Under the pieces are notes generated by a model. The model saw only the letters and a list, made by a program, of their open reading frames with translations. It made no database searches and was not told the origin of the DNA. Positions 8,362-17,104 of a stretch of DNA of 64,000 nt are shown here, one piece after another. Source of the stretch: Ch67 sp041395845 (GTDB lineage: Bacteria > Pseudomonadota > Gammaproteobacteria > Pseudomonadales > Ketobacteraceae); NCBI GenBank assembly GCA_041395845.1, contig JAWKZS010000003.1, positions 248,001 through 312,000 on the forward strand. Reading direction: 5' to 3'. Each line of letters opens with the position of its first letter. Positions within the stretch are counted from its first letter, which is position 1. A program made the translations under genes and the position numbers.

Positions 8362-8673
8362 TCAGAACATCTGATCGCTATCGAGCATGCGTTTGGCGAT
8401 GGCCTGGGCGTCCGGCTTGTAGGTGCCGCCGGCGATAGCACTCTTCAGCGCCTCTACCTTTTCGCGGTTCACCGGGGCCTCTTTGCCAACCTGGCTCTGC
8501 AGGCGGTTCAGGGTCTGGGCCTGGCTGCTGATACGTACGGTGTCGCCACTGGATTTGGCAGCCGCAGCGGCTTCAGCCGGTGTTCCTGCTTTGGGCGTGA
8601 CTACACCCTGGCCGTTGCGGGCCTTGTTGGTGTTGGTCTGACTGGAATTTAAACCATTGATTTCCATAGCCAT
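8362..8673 (-). CDS. flgM: Anti-sigma-28 factor FlgM
   Basis: 103 residues with an Ala/Ser/Thr-rich flexible N-terminal half and a C-terminal sigma-28-binding half (VNREKVEALKSAIAGGTYK...AIAKRML). FlgM holds FliA inactive until it is secreted through the completed hook. A sigma-28 promoter lies 41-67 nt upstream, giving the usual autoregulated arrangement. In Pseudomonas FlgM is also titrated by HsbA, whose homologue is encoded at 58.7 kb. Confidence 0.92.
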   Translation of the reverse strand: MAMEINGLNSSQTNTNKARNGQGVVTPKAGTPAEAAAAAKSSGDTVRISSQAQTLNRLQSQVGKEAPVNREKVEALKSAIAGGTYKPDAQAIAKRMLDSDQMF

Positions 8674-8713
8674 TGTAATACGCCTTTCATTTTTTACTGC
8701 GTTCTTGTAGTTG

Positions 8714-8740
8714 ATATCGACCGCAAACGCAGAAACTTTA
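8714..8740 (-). promoter_or_regulatory. Sigma-28 (FliA) promoter of flgM
   Basis: On the minus strand TAAAGTTT, 11 nt, GTCGATAT. This matches the FliA consensus TAAAGTTT-N11-GCCGATAA with a perfect -35 and 6 of 8 in the -10. It is 41 nt from the flgM start codon. Confidence 0.8.
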
Positions 8741-8790
8741 ATGTATTTTAGCCCTTAAACTGCTTTTTCTCTAACCTGTATATCGGCCGC

Positions 8791-9540
8791 TCAGAAGGTA
8801 ACTTTAACCAGGCCGTGTGCGGTGATGCGTCCTTCCACGACCCGGCTCGAGCTGGCATTGCGGACCTGGATCACTTCGCCCAGTGCGCCATCGGAAAGTG
8901 CTTCGCCCATGGCCCGGATCGAAATGCCGGATGATTCCGCCAGAATGGTGACCTTTTGGCCCTTTGCCACCAGGTTCGCGGGGTTCACGACGATCGGTGA
9001 CAGGGCCTGGCCAGCGGGAATCGGGCGTTTGGCAATAAAGCCTTTTACGTCGTCAACGCTGCGGTAATAACCGCGGTAGAGCAGGGCCACGTCCATTTCC
9101 TGCAGCTCAATATCCTGGCCGGAAATCTGACTTCCCATTGGAATGCCGGCAGCGGCCACCACCACATTGTCGTACAGGCGGATGTTGGCTGGAATGCGCA
9201 CTGACCAGCTTTCAGGTCCGTTGCAGGACACTTTGAAAGTGATCCGGCCGCCCAGGCGTTCCCGTGGATAATGCTCCACGGTCGGCAGGTCGTCACAGAC
9301 CGCCAGCCGCAACCGGCTATCCAATGGCTGCACGTCGGCATCCATCCGAGAATAACGATCCCCCTGCATATCCGTCAGATAGCCCTGTATCGCTGTACTG
9401 ACCTGGGCGCCGGTAGTTGCTGCTGGGGCTGCATCCTCGGCGGTCGCCAGCGTTGCCAGCAACAGGCCGCTGGCCGCCAGTGCCAGGCGGATTCCCGTTC
9501 GCCAGCGCTTGTCCAGATTTTGCGTACTTGTTCTGTTCAT
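8791..9540 (-). CDS. flgA: P-ring assembly chaperone FlgA
   Basis: 249 residues with an N-terminal signal peptide (LALAASGLLLATLATAE), then a Cys-containing N-terminal domain (LAVCDDLP, FKVSCNG) and two SAF/beta-clip domains (AGIPMGSQISGQDIELQEMDV; PAGQALSPIVV). The C-terminal GEVIQVRNASSSRVVEGR is characteristic. FlgA acts in the periplasm to help FlgI form the P ring. It is divergent from cheV, with a sigma-54-like element on its own strand at 9628. Confidence 0.9.
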   Translation of the reverse strand: MNRTSTQNLDKRWRTGIRLALAASGLLLATLATAEDAAPAATTGAQVSTAIQGYLTDMQGDRYSRMDADVQPLDSRLRLAVCDDLPTVEHYPRERLGGRITFKVSCNGPESWSVRIPANIRLYDNVVVAAAGIPMGSQISGQDIELQEMDVALLYRGYYRSVDDVKGFIAKRPIPAGQALSPIVVNPANLVAKGQKVTILAESSGISIRAMGEALSDGALGEVIQVRNASSSRVVEGRITAHGLVKVTF

Positions 9541-9627
9541 TTATCCAAATTGACCTATGCTGATTGAGCGGTGAAGAAAAGCAGATATGCCGCTTTTCTG
9601 GCGCCAGTTGCTTCTGGACAGGTACGA

Positions 9628-9644
9628 AGCAAGTGTCGTGCCGC
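9628..9644 (-). promoter_or_regulatory. Sigma-54-type promoter for flgA
   Basis: On the minus strand CGGCACGACACTTGCTT: the GG and GC dinucleotides are exactly 10 nt apart, as required for -24/-12 promoters (consensus TGGCACN5TTGCW), with one mismatch in the -24 block. It lies about 90 nt upstream of the flgA start. RpoN control of flgA is known in Pseudomonas; use of this site is inferred. Confidence 0.6.
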
Positions 9645-9684
9645 AAATATCCCAATCAATGATGAAAGGTTACGGAGTCAGAGT

Positions 9685-10626
9685 ATGGCCGGGGTATTGG
9701 ATACCGTTGATCAACGAACCAAGCTGGTCGGTCAGAACCGGCTGGAGTTGTTGTTGTTCCGGCTCGACGGGGATCAGATCTATGGCATCAACGTATTCAA
9801 GGTACGTGAGGTGCTGCAGTGTCCCAAACTTACTGAAATTCCACAGCGCAATCCTATCGTGCGCGGTATTGCCCATATTCGTGGCGGCACGATTTCTGTC
9901 ATGGACATGAATCTGGCGATGGGTAACACACCGTTGCCGGATATCAATAACTGTTTCGTCATTATTTCCGAATACAACATGGCGGTGCAGGGGTTCCTGG
10001 TCAAAGCAGTGGAAAAGATCGTAAACCTGAACTGGGAAAACATTCATCCACCACCGAAGGGAACCGGCAAGGGCAGCTACCTGACAGCCGTCACCGAGGT
10101 CGACAATCGCATTGTCGAAATCATCGACGTGGAAAAAATCCTGTCAGAAGTGTCCCCGATGCAGGAAGAAATCGGTTCCGAAATCATCAAGCCGGAAACC
10201 GTGCAGTCTGCGTCGGCCAAGGATCTGGCGGTGTTGATTGCCGACGATTCCAGTGTGGCGCGCAAGCAGATCAAACGCTGTGTGGAGCAGTTGGGCGTGC
10301 GCACCCATCTGGTGGCGGATGGCCGCCAGGCGCTCGATCATTTGCGTGAGCTGGCGGACAAGGGTGAAAGCATTAACGACCACTATGTCCTGCTCATTTC
10401 CGACATCGAGATGCCGGAAATGGATGGCTATACGTTGACTGCATCGATTCGCGACGACCCCCGCCTGAAGGATATGCATATCCTGCTGCACACGTCATTG
10501 AGCGGTGTCTTCAATGAGGCCATGGTGAAGCGTGTGGGTGCCAATAACTTCCTTGCCAAATTCAAGCCGGACAGGCTCGCAGAGCTTGTGCAGGAACAGA
10601 TTTCGCAGGCGCTGGAACGTAGATGA
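9685..10626 (+). CDS. cheV: Chemotaxis coupling protein CheV
   Basis: 313 residues: an N-terminal CheW-like domain (about 15-165; LLLFRLDGDQIYGINVFKVREV and RGIAHIRGGTISVMDM) and a C-terminal receiver domain (about 185-310; VLIADDSSVARKQI, phosphoacceptor in ISDIEMPEMDGY). CheV couples receptors to CheA and may act as a phosphate sink. The start at 9685 follows a GGAG site; the frame extends upstream without coding character. cheR follows 37 nt downstream. Confidence 0.93.
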   Translation: MAGVLDTVDQRTKLVGQNRLELLLFRLDGDQIYGINVFKVREVLQCPKLTEIPQRNPIVRGIAHIRGGTISVMDMNLAMGNTPLPDINNCFVIISEYNMAVQGFLVKAVEKIVNLNWENIHPPPKGTGKGSYLTAVTEVDNRIVEIIDVEKILSEVSPMQEEIGSEIIKPETVQSASAKDLAVLIADDSSVARKQIKRCVEQLGVRTHLVADGRQALDHLRELADKGESINDHYVLLISDIEMPEMDGYTLTASIRDDPRLKDMHILLHTSLSGVFNEAMVKRVGANNFLAKFKPDRLAELVQEQISQALERR

Positions 10627-10663
10627 ACAGGGCGCGCAAGCGCTCCTGTTTCGAGAAGGAACG

Positions 10664-11509
10664 ATGGTGTTTTCATCAGCCAATCAATCGCAGTTCGGTG
10701 ATAACGAATATGCCCAGTTTCGCCAGTTTCTGGAGCGGAACTGTGGCATTTTGCTGGGCGACAACAAGAACTATCTGATCGATAGTCGCCTGCGCAAGAT
10801 ATTGAAGGACAATGAAATAAATTCGCTGAGCGATCTGGTGCGGGAAATTGAGCGGCCAGGTTCCTCGCGTTTGAAGCAGCAGGTCATCGATGCGATGACG
10901 ACCAATGAAACCCTGTGGTTTCGTGACCGTCATCCCTTCGAATATCTGCAGAATCAGCTGTTGCCGGAGCTGGCCAAGCGCCCGGGTGACATCAATATCT
11001 GGTGTGCGGCCTGTTCCACCGGGCAGGAGCCGTATTCGATTTCCATCTGTGTGGAAGAAACCCGCCGCAAGCATTTCTCGCTCACCAACAAGAATGTCAG
11101 AATTCTGGCGACAGATATTTCGACCAAGGTGCTCGAAACCGCCAAGCGAGGCTTGTACGAGCCGCTTGCGCTCAAGCGTGGCATGTCCGATGAGCGCCTG
11201 GATGCCTACTTCAAGCATGACAATGAAGGCGCCTGGGAGATCAAGCCGGAAATCAAGCGCCGGGTGGATTTCCGCTCCATCAATCTGAAGGACAGCTTCA
11301 TCAATATCGGCAAATTCGATATCGTTTTCTGCCGTAACGTCCTGATTTATTTCTCCAGCGATCTGCAGAAGCAGATCATCACCAATATCCACCGGGTGCT
11401 CAATCCAGGCGGTTATCTGTTCCTCGGCGGGTCGGAAACACCGAAAGGTCTGAACGATCTGTTCGAGATTCACTACTACACCCCAGGTGTGGTTTACATC
11501 AAGAAGTAG
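10664..11509 (+). CDS. cheR: Chemotaxis methyltransferase CheR (first copy, cheV-linked)
   Basis: 281 residues: N-terminal CheR helical domain (about 10-75), then the SAM-dependent methyltransferase domain with TNETLWFRD, IWCAACSTGQEPYS (SAM-binding loop), LATDIS and FCRNVLIYFS. It methylates glutamates of chemoreceptors. The ATG at 10664 follows AGAAGGA. It pairs with cheV upstream of flgB as in P. aeruginosa. A second CheR is encoded at 55 kb. Confidence 0.92.
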   Translation: MVFSSANQSQFGDNEYAQFRQFLERNCGILLGDNKNYLIDSRLRKILKDNEINSLSDLVREIERPGSSRLKQQVIDAMTTNETLWFRDRHPFEYLQNQLLPELAKRPGDINIWCAACSTGQEPYSISICVEETRRKHFSLTNKNVRILATDISTKVLETAKRGLYEPLALKRGMSDERLDAYFKHDNEGAWEIKPEIKRRVDFRSINLKDSFINIGKFDIVFCRNVLIYFSSDLQKQIITNIHRVLNPGGYLFLGGSETPKGLNDLFEIHYYTPGVVYIKK

Positions 11510-11517
11510 TCTGCGTT

Positions 11518-11553
11518 TTCCGCCGGTGCTTGCCGCTTTTGCCGCCGGCGGAA
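11518..11553. repeat. GC-rich 9-bp inverted repeat after cheR
   Basis: TTCCGCCGG and CCGGCGGAA (11518-11526, 11545-11553), perfectly complementary with an 18-nt loop. There is no T-tract on the plus-strand side, so termination of cheV-cheR here is possible but weakly supported. Confidence 0.4.
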
Positions 11554-11628
11554 TCCAGTTGCCGCTCCCTTCATTCATGTTTTGCTGAAAAACACCTAAG
11601 TTATTGAATTCGCAGCTGGCATCGATGC

Positions 11629-11644
11629 TGGCACAGGGATTGCT
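11629..11644 (+). promoter_or_regulatory. Sigma-54 promoter of the flgBCDE operon
   Basis: TGGCACAGGGATTGCT matches the -24/-12 consensus TGGCACN5TTGCW at every defined base. It is 64 nt upstream of the flgB start. In Pseudomonas, flgBCDE is a class III operon driven by RpoN with FleR. Confidence 0.9.
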
Positions 11645-11708
11645 TTTAACCCGGCAAAGTCACGTATTCCTGACACTTCGACAGGAACAGATTGATCGGG
11701 TGCATAAC

Positions 11709-12113
11709 ATGGGTATCAGCATTGACAAACAATTCGGGATTCATCAGCACGCACTTCAGCTGCGTTCTGATCGCGCCTCGGTACTGGCCAACAACATTGC
11801 CAATGCCGATACCCCGGGATACCAGGCGCGGGACATCGATTTTGGCGAGATGCTGAAGGCCCGCATGGGTGAGCGTTCCGATACGCTGCCCATGAACGCG
11901 TCTTCTACTTCGCACCTGCAGAACCTGGTGGCGGCTGAAGCCATCAATGGCCTCAAGTATCGCAATCCAAGCCAGCCATCCCTGGACGGCAATACAGTCG
12001 ACGTCGACCGCGAGCGTGCGGAATACAGCCGTAACACCATGGAGTTTCAGGCCGCATTTGAATTCCTCAACGGCAAGATCAAGTCGCTGTTGACGGCGTT
12101 GAAAGGAGAATAA
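11709..12113 (+). CDS. flgB: Flagellar basal-body rod protein FlgB
   Basis: 134 residues with the axial-protein N-terminal motif RSDRASVLANNIANADTPGY and the C-terminal FLNGKIKSLLTALKGE helix used for rod assembly. FlgB is the most cell-proximal rod protein, next to FliE. The start at 11709 (MGIS) is chosen because upstream in-frame sequence overlaps the sigma-54 promoter. First gene of flgBCDE; flgC begins 2 nt after its stop. Confidence 0.93.
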   Translation: MGISIDKQFGIHQHALQLRSDRASVLANNIANADTPGYQARDIDFGEMLKARMGERSDTLPMNASSTSHLQNLVAAEAINGLKYRNPSQPSLDGNTVDVDRERAEYSRNTMEFQAAFEFLNGKIKSLLTALKGE

Positions 12114-12115
12114 CC

Positions 12116-12559
12116 ATGTCCTTGATGAATATTTTCGATATCGCCGGTAGTGGCATGAGCGCACAGTCCGTGCGCCTGAATACCACCAGCTCCAATATCG
12201 CCAACGCGGAAAGTGTTGCCAGCAATACCGATGAAACGTATCGCGCCCGTCACCCGGTATTTGCCGCCCAGTTGCAGAGTGCCATGCAGAATTCGCCGTT
12301 CGATTTCGCCGCCGACCAGCTCAAGGCCGGTGCCGGTGTGGATGTGATGGGTATCGTGGAAAGTGATGCGCCACTGCAGCTGCGTTATGAACCCCATCAT
12401 CCGCAGGCGGATGAGAACGGCTATGTGTCCTATCCCAACGTCAATATTGTGGAAGAAATGGCGAACATGATCAGTGCATCCCGTTCGTTCCAGAATAACG
12501 TTGACGTGATGAATTCGGCCAAGCAGATGATGCAGCAAGCGCTGACCTTGGGACGTTGA
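12116..12559 (+). CDS. flgC: Flagellar basal-body rod protein FlgC
   Basis: 147 residues: N-terminal FDIAGSGMSAQSVRLNTTSSNIAN, the proximal-rod signature, and C-terminal VNIVEEMANMISASRSFQNNVDVMN. It forms the proximal rod with FlgB and FlgF. It is slightly longer than the E. coli protein (134) because of a central insertion around residues 60-85. Confidence 0.94.
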   Translation: MSLMNIFDIAGSGMSAQSVRLNTTSSNIANAESVASNTDETYRARHPVFAAQLQSAMQNSPFDFAADQLKAGAGVDVMGIVESDAPLQLRYEPHHPQADENGYVSYPNVNIVEEMANMISASRSFQNNVDVMNSAKQMMQQALTLGR

Positions 12560-12585
12560 TCGGATATTGAAAGGGAACCACACCC

Positions 12586-13269
12586 ATGACTACTTCCAGC
12601 ATTAGTTCCAACAGCGTACTCAACGACCTTTCCATCAGCTCCAAGCAGAATGATCAGGTTACCGGTGATGCTGCCGCCGACAAAAACATGTTCATGAAGC
12701 TGTTGTTGGCCCAGATCAAGAATCAGGACCCTTTGAAGCCAACCGAGCAGACCGATTTTGTTGCCCAGCTAGCGCAGTTCAGTTCGTTGGAAGGCATCCA
12801 GAATCTCAATTCGTCGGTGCAGGATATCGGTTCGATGTACCGTTCATCCCAGGCATTGCAGGCAACGGCGCTGGTAGGTCGTGAAGTGCTGGTACCGGGG
12901 CAGGTGGGCTATCTGGAAACGGGCGGCAAGATAGAAGGCATGATTGTCGAAGGTCAGGCAGCCGGTGATCTGACCATGACTATCCGCAACTCGAGCGGTG
13001 CCATTGTGGCTGTCCGCGACCTGGGCAATATCGGTGATGCCGAAACGCCCTTCAGCTGGGATGGCACTGACAACAACGGCAATCCGTTGCCGCAGGGTCT
13101 GTATTCCGTTGCCATCGAAGGCACACTCGATGGCAAGAATCAGGCGCTGGAAACCAATATGTACAGCCGGGTCAACAGCGTCAGTATTGTCAATAATCAA
13201 GGCGGCATGGTGCTCAATCTCAATGGCATCGGCCAGATCGATTCAACCGAAATTCAAGAAGTGCGTTAA
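12586..13269 (+). CDS. flgD: Flagellar hook-capping protein FlgD
   Basis: 227 residues with the conserved N-terminal FMKLLLAQIKNQDPLKPTEQ and FVAQLAQFSSLEG, and a C-terminal FlgD Ig-like/tudor region (FSWDGTDNNGNPLPQGLYSV). FlgD caps the growing hook and is lost when the hook is finished. It precedes flgE by 17 nt. Confidence 0.94.
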   Translation: MTTSSISSNSVLNDLSISSKQNDQVTGDAAADKNMFMKLLLAQIKNQDPLKPTEQTDFVAQLAQFSSLEGIQNLNSSVQDIGSMYRSSQALQATALVGREVLVPGQVGYLETGGKIEGMIVEGQAAGDLTMTIRNSSGAIVAVRDLGNIGDAETPFSWDGTDNNGNPLPQGLYSVAIEGTLDGKNQALETNMYSRVNSVSIVNNQGGMVLNLNGIGQIDSTEIQEVR

Positions 13270-13286
13270 CGCAGCGGGAGCAGGAT

Positions 13287-14621
13287 ATGAGTTTTAACAT
13301 TGCACTGAGTGGTCTGAATGCGGCACAGGCTCAACTGGATGTTACCAGTAACAACATTGCCAACGTGGAAACTACGGGTTTCAAGCAGTCGCGCACCCAG
13401 TTTGGTGACATTTATGCAAACTCGCAGTTTGGCAACAGCGATACCGCTATTGGTAACGGTGTGTTGCTGCAAACCGTGCAGCAGCTGTTTGATCAGGGCA
13501 ACCTGAATTTCACGTCTCAGGCGCTGGATCTGGCGATCAGTGGCGAAGGTTTTTTTGTAATGTCACCAGATCAGTTGAGCCAGGAACGGCTATATAGTCG
13601 TGCCGGTGCCTTTGGCGTCGACAACAACGGCTATGTCGTAAACTCGGCAGGTCAGTATCTGCAGGTGTTTCCCGTGAACAGTGATGGCACCGTAACCGCG
13701 ACTGCGCTGTCCAGCACCACGCCGCTGCAGCTGCCGGATACTGCTGGTGCTCCTCAGGCTACGGCAGAAGTTGAAATTGGTGTGAACCTGCCTGCCAACG
13801 TGAGCAACCTCAGTGTCGATGCGTTTGATCCGAATCAGCCAACGACCTATACGGCATCTACTTCCATTACCGTGTATGACAGTCTGGGTGATTCTCATAT
13901 CGTGACGTCGTACTTCGTAAAAGAGCCGAACTTGAACGGCGGTGGGCAGAATACCTGGGGTGTGTTTTTGACGACTACCGATTCAGCAGGCAATACCGTG
14001 ACGCTGGATGTATACGATGGCGTTGGTGGCGCGCCCAGTGGTATCACCAACGCTGGTGGCGTCAACTATGGTGTGCTGGAATTCAACCAGCAGGGCGTGT
14101 TCCTGGGTACAACCCCGGCGGCTGGTGTATTCACAGAACCGTTCAGCTTCCTGAACAATGGTGCTGATCCAACGCAACAGGTTGTATTCGATTTCAATAA
14201 CAATACGCCGACCCAGTTTGCCTCACCGTTTACCGTCAATACCCTGTCTCAGGATGGTTTTACCATCGGTCGTCTGACTGGCCTGAATGTCAGCGACACG
14301 GGCGTCATTCAGGCCACCTATTCCAATGGCCAGACCACGGCCGTCGGTAAAGTGGCGCTGGCGCGTTTTTCGAATCCGCAGGGTCTGCTGCAGGTGGGCA
14401 ATACCAGTTGGCGTGAGTCAACCCAGTCGGGTGAACCGCTGGCGGGTGAGGCGGGAACGTCCAGCTTTGGTGTCATACAGTCCGGTGCGCTGGAATCGTC
14501 AACGGTGGATCTGACCCAGGAACTGGTGACGCTGATTACGGCCCAGCGAAATTTCCAGGCCAACGCGAAGTCCATCGAAACATCCAACGCCATTACCCAG
14601 ACCATCATCCAGATTCGTTAA
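13287..14621 (+). CDS. flgE: Flagellar hook protein FlgE
   Basis: 444 residues: N-terminal IALSGLNAAQAQLDVTSNNIANVETTGFK, a GEGFFVMSPD segment, a FlgE D2 region with TASTSITVYDSLGDSH, and C-terminal LVTLITAQRNFQANAKSIETSN. It builds the hook. Its length is within the usual 400-460 range. Translation ends 19 nt before a strong terminator, so flgBCDE is a closed unit. Confidence 0.95.
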   Translation: MSFNIALSGLNAAQAQLDVTSNNIANVETTGFKQSRTQFGDIYANSQFGNSDTAIGNGVLLQTVQQLFDQGNLNFTSQALDLAISGEGFFVMSPDQLSQERLYSRAGAFGVDNNGYVVNSAGQYLQVFPVNSDGTVTATALSSTTPLQLPDTAGAPQATAEVEIGVNLPANVSNLSVDAFDPNQPTTYTASTSITVYDSLGDSHIVTSYFVKEPNLNGGGQNTWGVFLTTTDSAGNTVTLDVYDGVGGAPSGITNAGGVNYGVLEFNQQGVFLGTTPAAGVFTEPFSFLNNGADPTQQVVFDFNNNTPTQFASPFTVNTLSQDGFTIGRLTGLNVSDTGVIQATYSNGQTTAVGKVALARFSNPQGLLQVGNTSWRESTQSGEPLAGEAGTSSFGVIQSGALESSTVDLTQELVTLITAQRNFQANAKSIETSNAITQTIIQIR

Positions 14622-14640
14622 TAGCGAATCTCCCCTTCAG

Positions 14641-14667
14641 AAAAGCCCTGCAATGCAGGGCTTTTTT
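14641..14667 (+). terminator. Rho-independent terminator after flgE
   Basis: AAAAGCCCTGC/GCAGGGCTTTT, an 11-bp perfect stem with a 3-nt loop (14652-14654), followed by further T residues. The A-rich 5' side and T-rich 3' side could also act in the reverse direction. Confidence 0.92.
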
Positions 14668-14673
14668 CGTTGT

Positions 14674-14689
14674 TGGCAAGTGATTTGCA
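14674..14689 (+). promoter_or_regulatory. Sigma-54 promoter of the flgFGHIJKL operon
   Basis: TGGCAAGTGATTTGCA: TGGCA at -24 and TTGCA at -12 with exact 10-nt GG-GC spacing. It starts just 7 nt after the flgE terminator and lies 57 nt before flgF. Matches the expected FleR/RpoN-dependent second rod-hook operon. Confidence 0.9.
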
Positions 14690-14746
14690 ATATCTGCTGT
14701 ATCGCGGACATAAACGCAGAAATTTTGACAGCAGGAGTCAAAGATC

Positions 14747-15484
14747 ATGGACAAATTGCTCTTCATTTCCATGACCGGTGCAAAAGAATCGCTCAATGCG
14801 CAGCAGCTGTATGCCAACAATCTGGCCAACGTATCTACCACCGGATTTCGCGCAGACTACCACCAGTTCCGCAGCATGTCGGTGTTTGGTGAGCATTATC
14901 CTTCCCGCGCTTACGCGATGGGTGAACGGCCAGGAACGGATTTCACATCGGGTTCGCTGATGCAGACAGATCGCGATCTGGATATGGCAATCAAGGGTGA
15001 AGGCTGGATTGCCGTGCAGCTTCCCGACGGTTCGGAAGGTTACACCCGTGCGGGTGATCTGCAGCGTGATGTCACCGGATTATTGACGACGGGAACCGGT
15101 TTGCCAGTGCTCGGTGACAACGGCCCGATTGTGTTGCCGGAATATGAGCGCCTGGAAATGGGTGTTGATGGAACGCTGTCAGTACTGGGACTGGGCGAAA
15201 ACGCAGTCGGTATGGCCCAGGTCAATCGCATCCGCCTGGTAAAACCGGACCCCGCCAATCTGGTGAAAGGTGATGACGGGCTGATGCGTACCCGTGACGG
15301 CTCAACGCCGCCTTCCGATGTGAGCGTGCAGATTGTGAGTGGCATGCTGGAAGGTTCCAACGTCAATCCCGTCAGTGAACTGGCCGGGGTGATCAGTCAG
15401 TCCCGCCTGTTCGAACTGAATGTCCGCATGATGAAGACAGCCCAGGAAAACGATCAGGCAGCGGCACGGATTCTGCAAAGTTAA
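14747..15484 (+). CDS. flgF: Flagellar basal-body rod protein FlgF
   Basis: 245 residues: N-terminal DKLLFISMTGAKESLNAQQLYANNLAN with TTGF, the DLDMAIKGEGWIAVQ segment and the C-terminal VNPVSELAGVISQSRLFELNVRMMKTA. A proximal-rod component. Preceded by GCAGGAG. First gene of the flgF-flgL operon. Confidence 0.94.
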   Translation: MDKLLFISMTGAKESLNAQQLYANNLANVSTTGFRADYHQFRSMSVFGEHYPSRAYAMGERPGTDFTSGSLMQTDRDLDMAIKGEGWIAVQLPDGSEGYTRAGDLQRDVTGLLTTGTGLPVLGDNGPIVLPEYERLEMGVDGTLSVLGLGENAVGMAQVNRIRLVKPDPANLVKGDDGLMRTRDGSTPPSDVSVQIVSGMLEGSNVNPVSELAGVISQSRLFELNVRMMKTAQENDQAAARILQS

Positions 15485-15592
15485 CGAATAGATAGCGAAA
15501 GCGTCAGAAATTCCACGCGCAAGCAATGCAGTCCGGCAACCAACATCCTTTAACAGGAAAAAATTTGCCGGTAAGTGAATCAGGAGCCATTT

Positions 15593-16378
15593 ATGCAATC
15601 AGCACTTTGGGTAAGCAAAACCGGTTTGAGCGCCCAGGATACCCGTCTCAAGACCATATCCAACAACCTGGCCAACGTCAGCACTACCGGATTCAAGCGC
15701 GATCGCGCGGTGTTTCAGGATCTGCTGTACCAGATCAATCGCCAGCCCGGTGGCCAGTCTTCCCAGAATACGGAGCTGCCGTCGGGTTTGCAGCTGGGTA
15801 CCGGTGTACGGCTCGAAGCCACGCACAAACAGTTTACCCAGGGCAATATGCAGATCACGGATCAGGGTCTGGATATGGCGATTAACGGTCGCGGTTTCTT
15901 TCAGATTCTGATGCCGGACGGTTCCGTCAACTATACCCGCGACGGCCAGTTTCAGCTGAATGCGGATGGTCAGCTCGTCAATGCATCGGGCTTTCCACTT
16001 GAGCCCGCCATCACCATTCCCGAGGGTACCCATAGCATCACCATCGGTACCGATGGTGTGGTCAGCATTGTCGATGCACAGACCGGCGCTGCAACCCAGG
16101 TGGGCAATATCCAGCTGGCGGATTTTATCAATCCGGCGGGCCTTGAGGCACTGGGTGGAAACCGCTTCCGCGAAACGGTTGCATCCGGTGCGCCGTTGCA
16201 GGGTGAACCCAGTCAAAACGGTCTTGGACCGATTGTGCAGGGTGCGCTGGAAAGTTCCAACGTCAATGTCGTCGAAGAGCTGGTGAACATGATCGAGACC
16301 CAGCGCGCCTATGAAATGAATTCCAAAGTCATTTCCACTGTGGATCAGATGCTGCAGTACATCGGCCAGCAGCTGTGA
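15593..16378 (+). CDS. flgG: Flagellar basal-body rod protein FlgG
   Basis: 261 residues, the near-invariant length of this distal-rod protein. Motifs: ALWVSKTGLSAQDTRLKTISNNLAN, GLDMAINGRGFFQI, and C-terminal VNVVEELVNMIETQRAYEMNSKVIS. The ATG at 15593 has AGGAG 7 nt upstream; an upstream in-frame codon would add six residues without a ribosome site. Confidence 0.95.
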   Translation: MQSALWVSKTGLSAQDTRLKTISNNLANVSTTGFKRDRAVFQDLLYQINRQPGGQSSQNTELPSGLQLGTGVRLEATHKQFTQGNMQITDQGLDMAINGRGFFQILMPDGSVNYTRDGQFQLNADGQLVNASGFPLEPAITIPEGTHSITIGTDGVVSIVDAQTGAATQVGNIQLADFINPAGLEALGGNRFRETVASGAPLQGEPSQNGLGPIVQGALESSNVNVVEELVNMIETQRAYEMNSKVISTVDQMLQYIGQQL

Positions 16379-16396
16379 TGAAGAGAGGTTGAAGTC

Positions 16397-17089
16397 ATGA
16401 AGCGCGCGCTGTTGCTAATGGTGATTCTGGGTGCTGCCGGTTGTGCCACCACTGAGCCGGCCCGGCCCGGTGATCCCCGCTATCAGCCGGTAATTCCGCC
16501 AGTGACGTCTGCAGGACAGCAGGGCGTCGGTTCCATCTATGCCAGTGGTGCCGGTATCAGTCTGTGGGAAGACAAACGCGCACGTCGGATTGGCGACATC
16601 ATTACGGTCTATCTGGATGAACGTACGACGTCGTCCAAGAGCAACAAGACCGAGATCGATAAGGAAGATACCGTCAACATGAACGTCAATGCGTTGTTGG
16701 GGGCGGTACCGCAGGGCACCTTGCCATTCGGTCCTAACACTGCTTGGAATCTGAATACCGACACCATCAACAATCGTGCTTTTGCCGGTGATGCCGGATC
16801 AGATCAAAGCAACCGTCTGGTCGGCCAGATTTCAGTGACCGTAGTGGACGTACTGGCAAACGGCATCCTGGTAGTACGCGGTGAGAAGTGGATGACCTTG
16901 TCACAGGGTGATGAATTCATCCGGATCGAAGGTTTGCTGCGCCCGTCGGATATCGCACCGGATAACACGGTGGTTTCAACCCGTCTGGCCGACGCACGTC
17001 TCACTTACAGCGCAACCGGTGCCCTGGCCGATGCCCAGCAGCAGGGTTGGATGTCCCGTGTTTTCAACAGCCCCTGGTGGCCATTCTGA
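16397..17089 (+). CDS. flgH: Flagellar L-ring lipoprotein FlgH
   Basis: 230 residues with a lipoprotein signal peptide ending in the lipobox LGAAGC (Cys about residue 16). Conserved segments follow: GSIYASGAGISLWEDKRARRIGDIITV and VRGEKWMTLSQGDEFIRIEGL. It forms the outer-membrane L ring around the distal rod. flgI follows after 15 nt. Confidence 0.94.
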   Translation: MKRALLLMVILGAAGCATTEPARPGDPRYQPVIPPVTSAGQQGVGSIYASGAGISLWEDKRARRIGDIITVYLDERTTSSKSNKTEIDKEDTVNMNVNALLGAVPQGTLPFGPNTAWNLNTDTINNRAFAGDAGSDQSNRLVGQISVTVVDVLANGILVVRGEKWMTLSQGDEFIRIEGLLRPSDIAPDNTVVSTRLADARLTYSATGALADAQQQGWMSRVFNSPWWPF

Positions 17090-17104
17090 TCTGAGGAAAT
17101 TGTC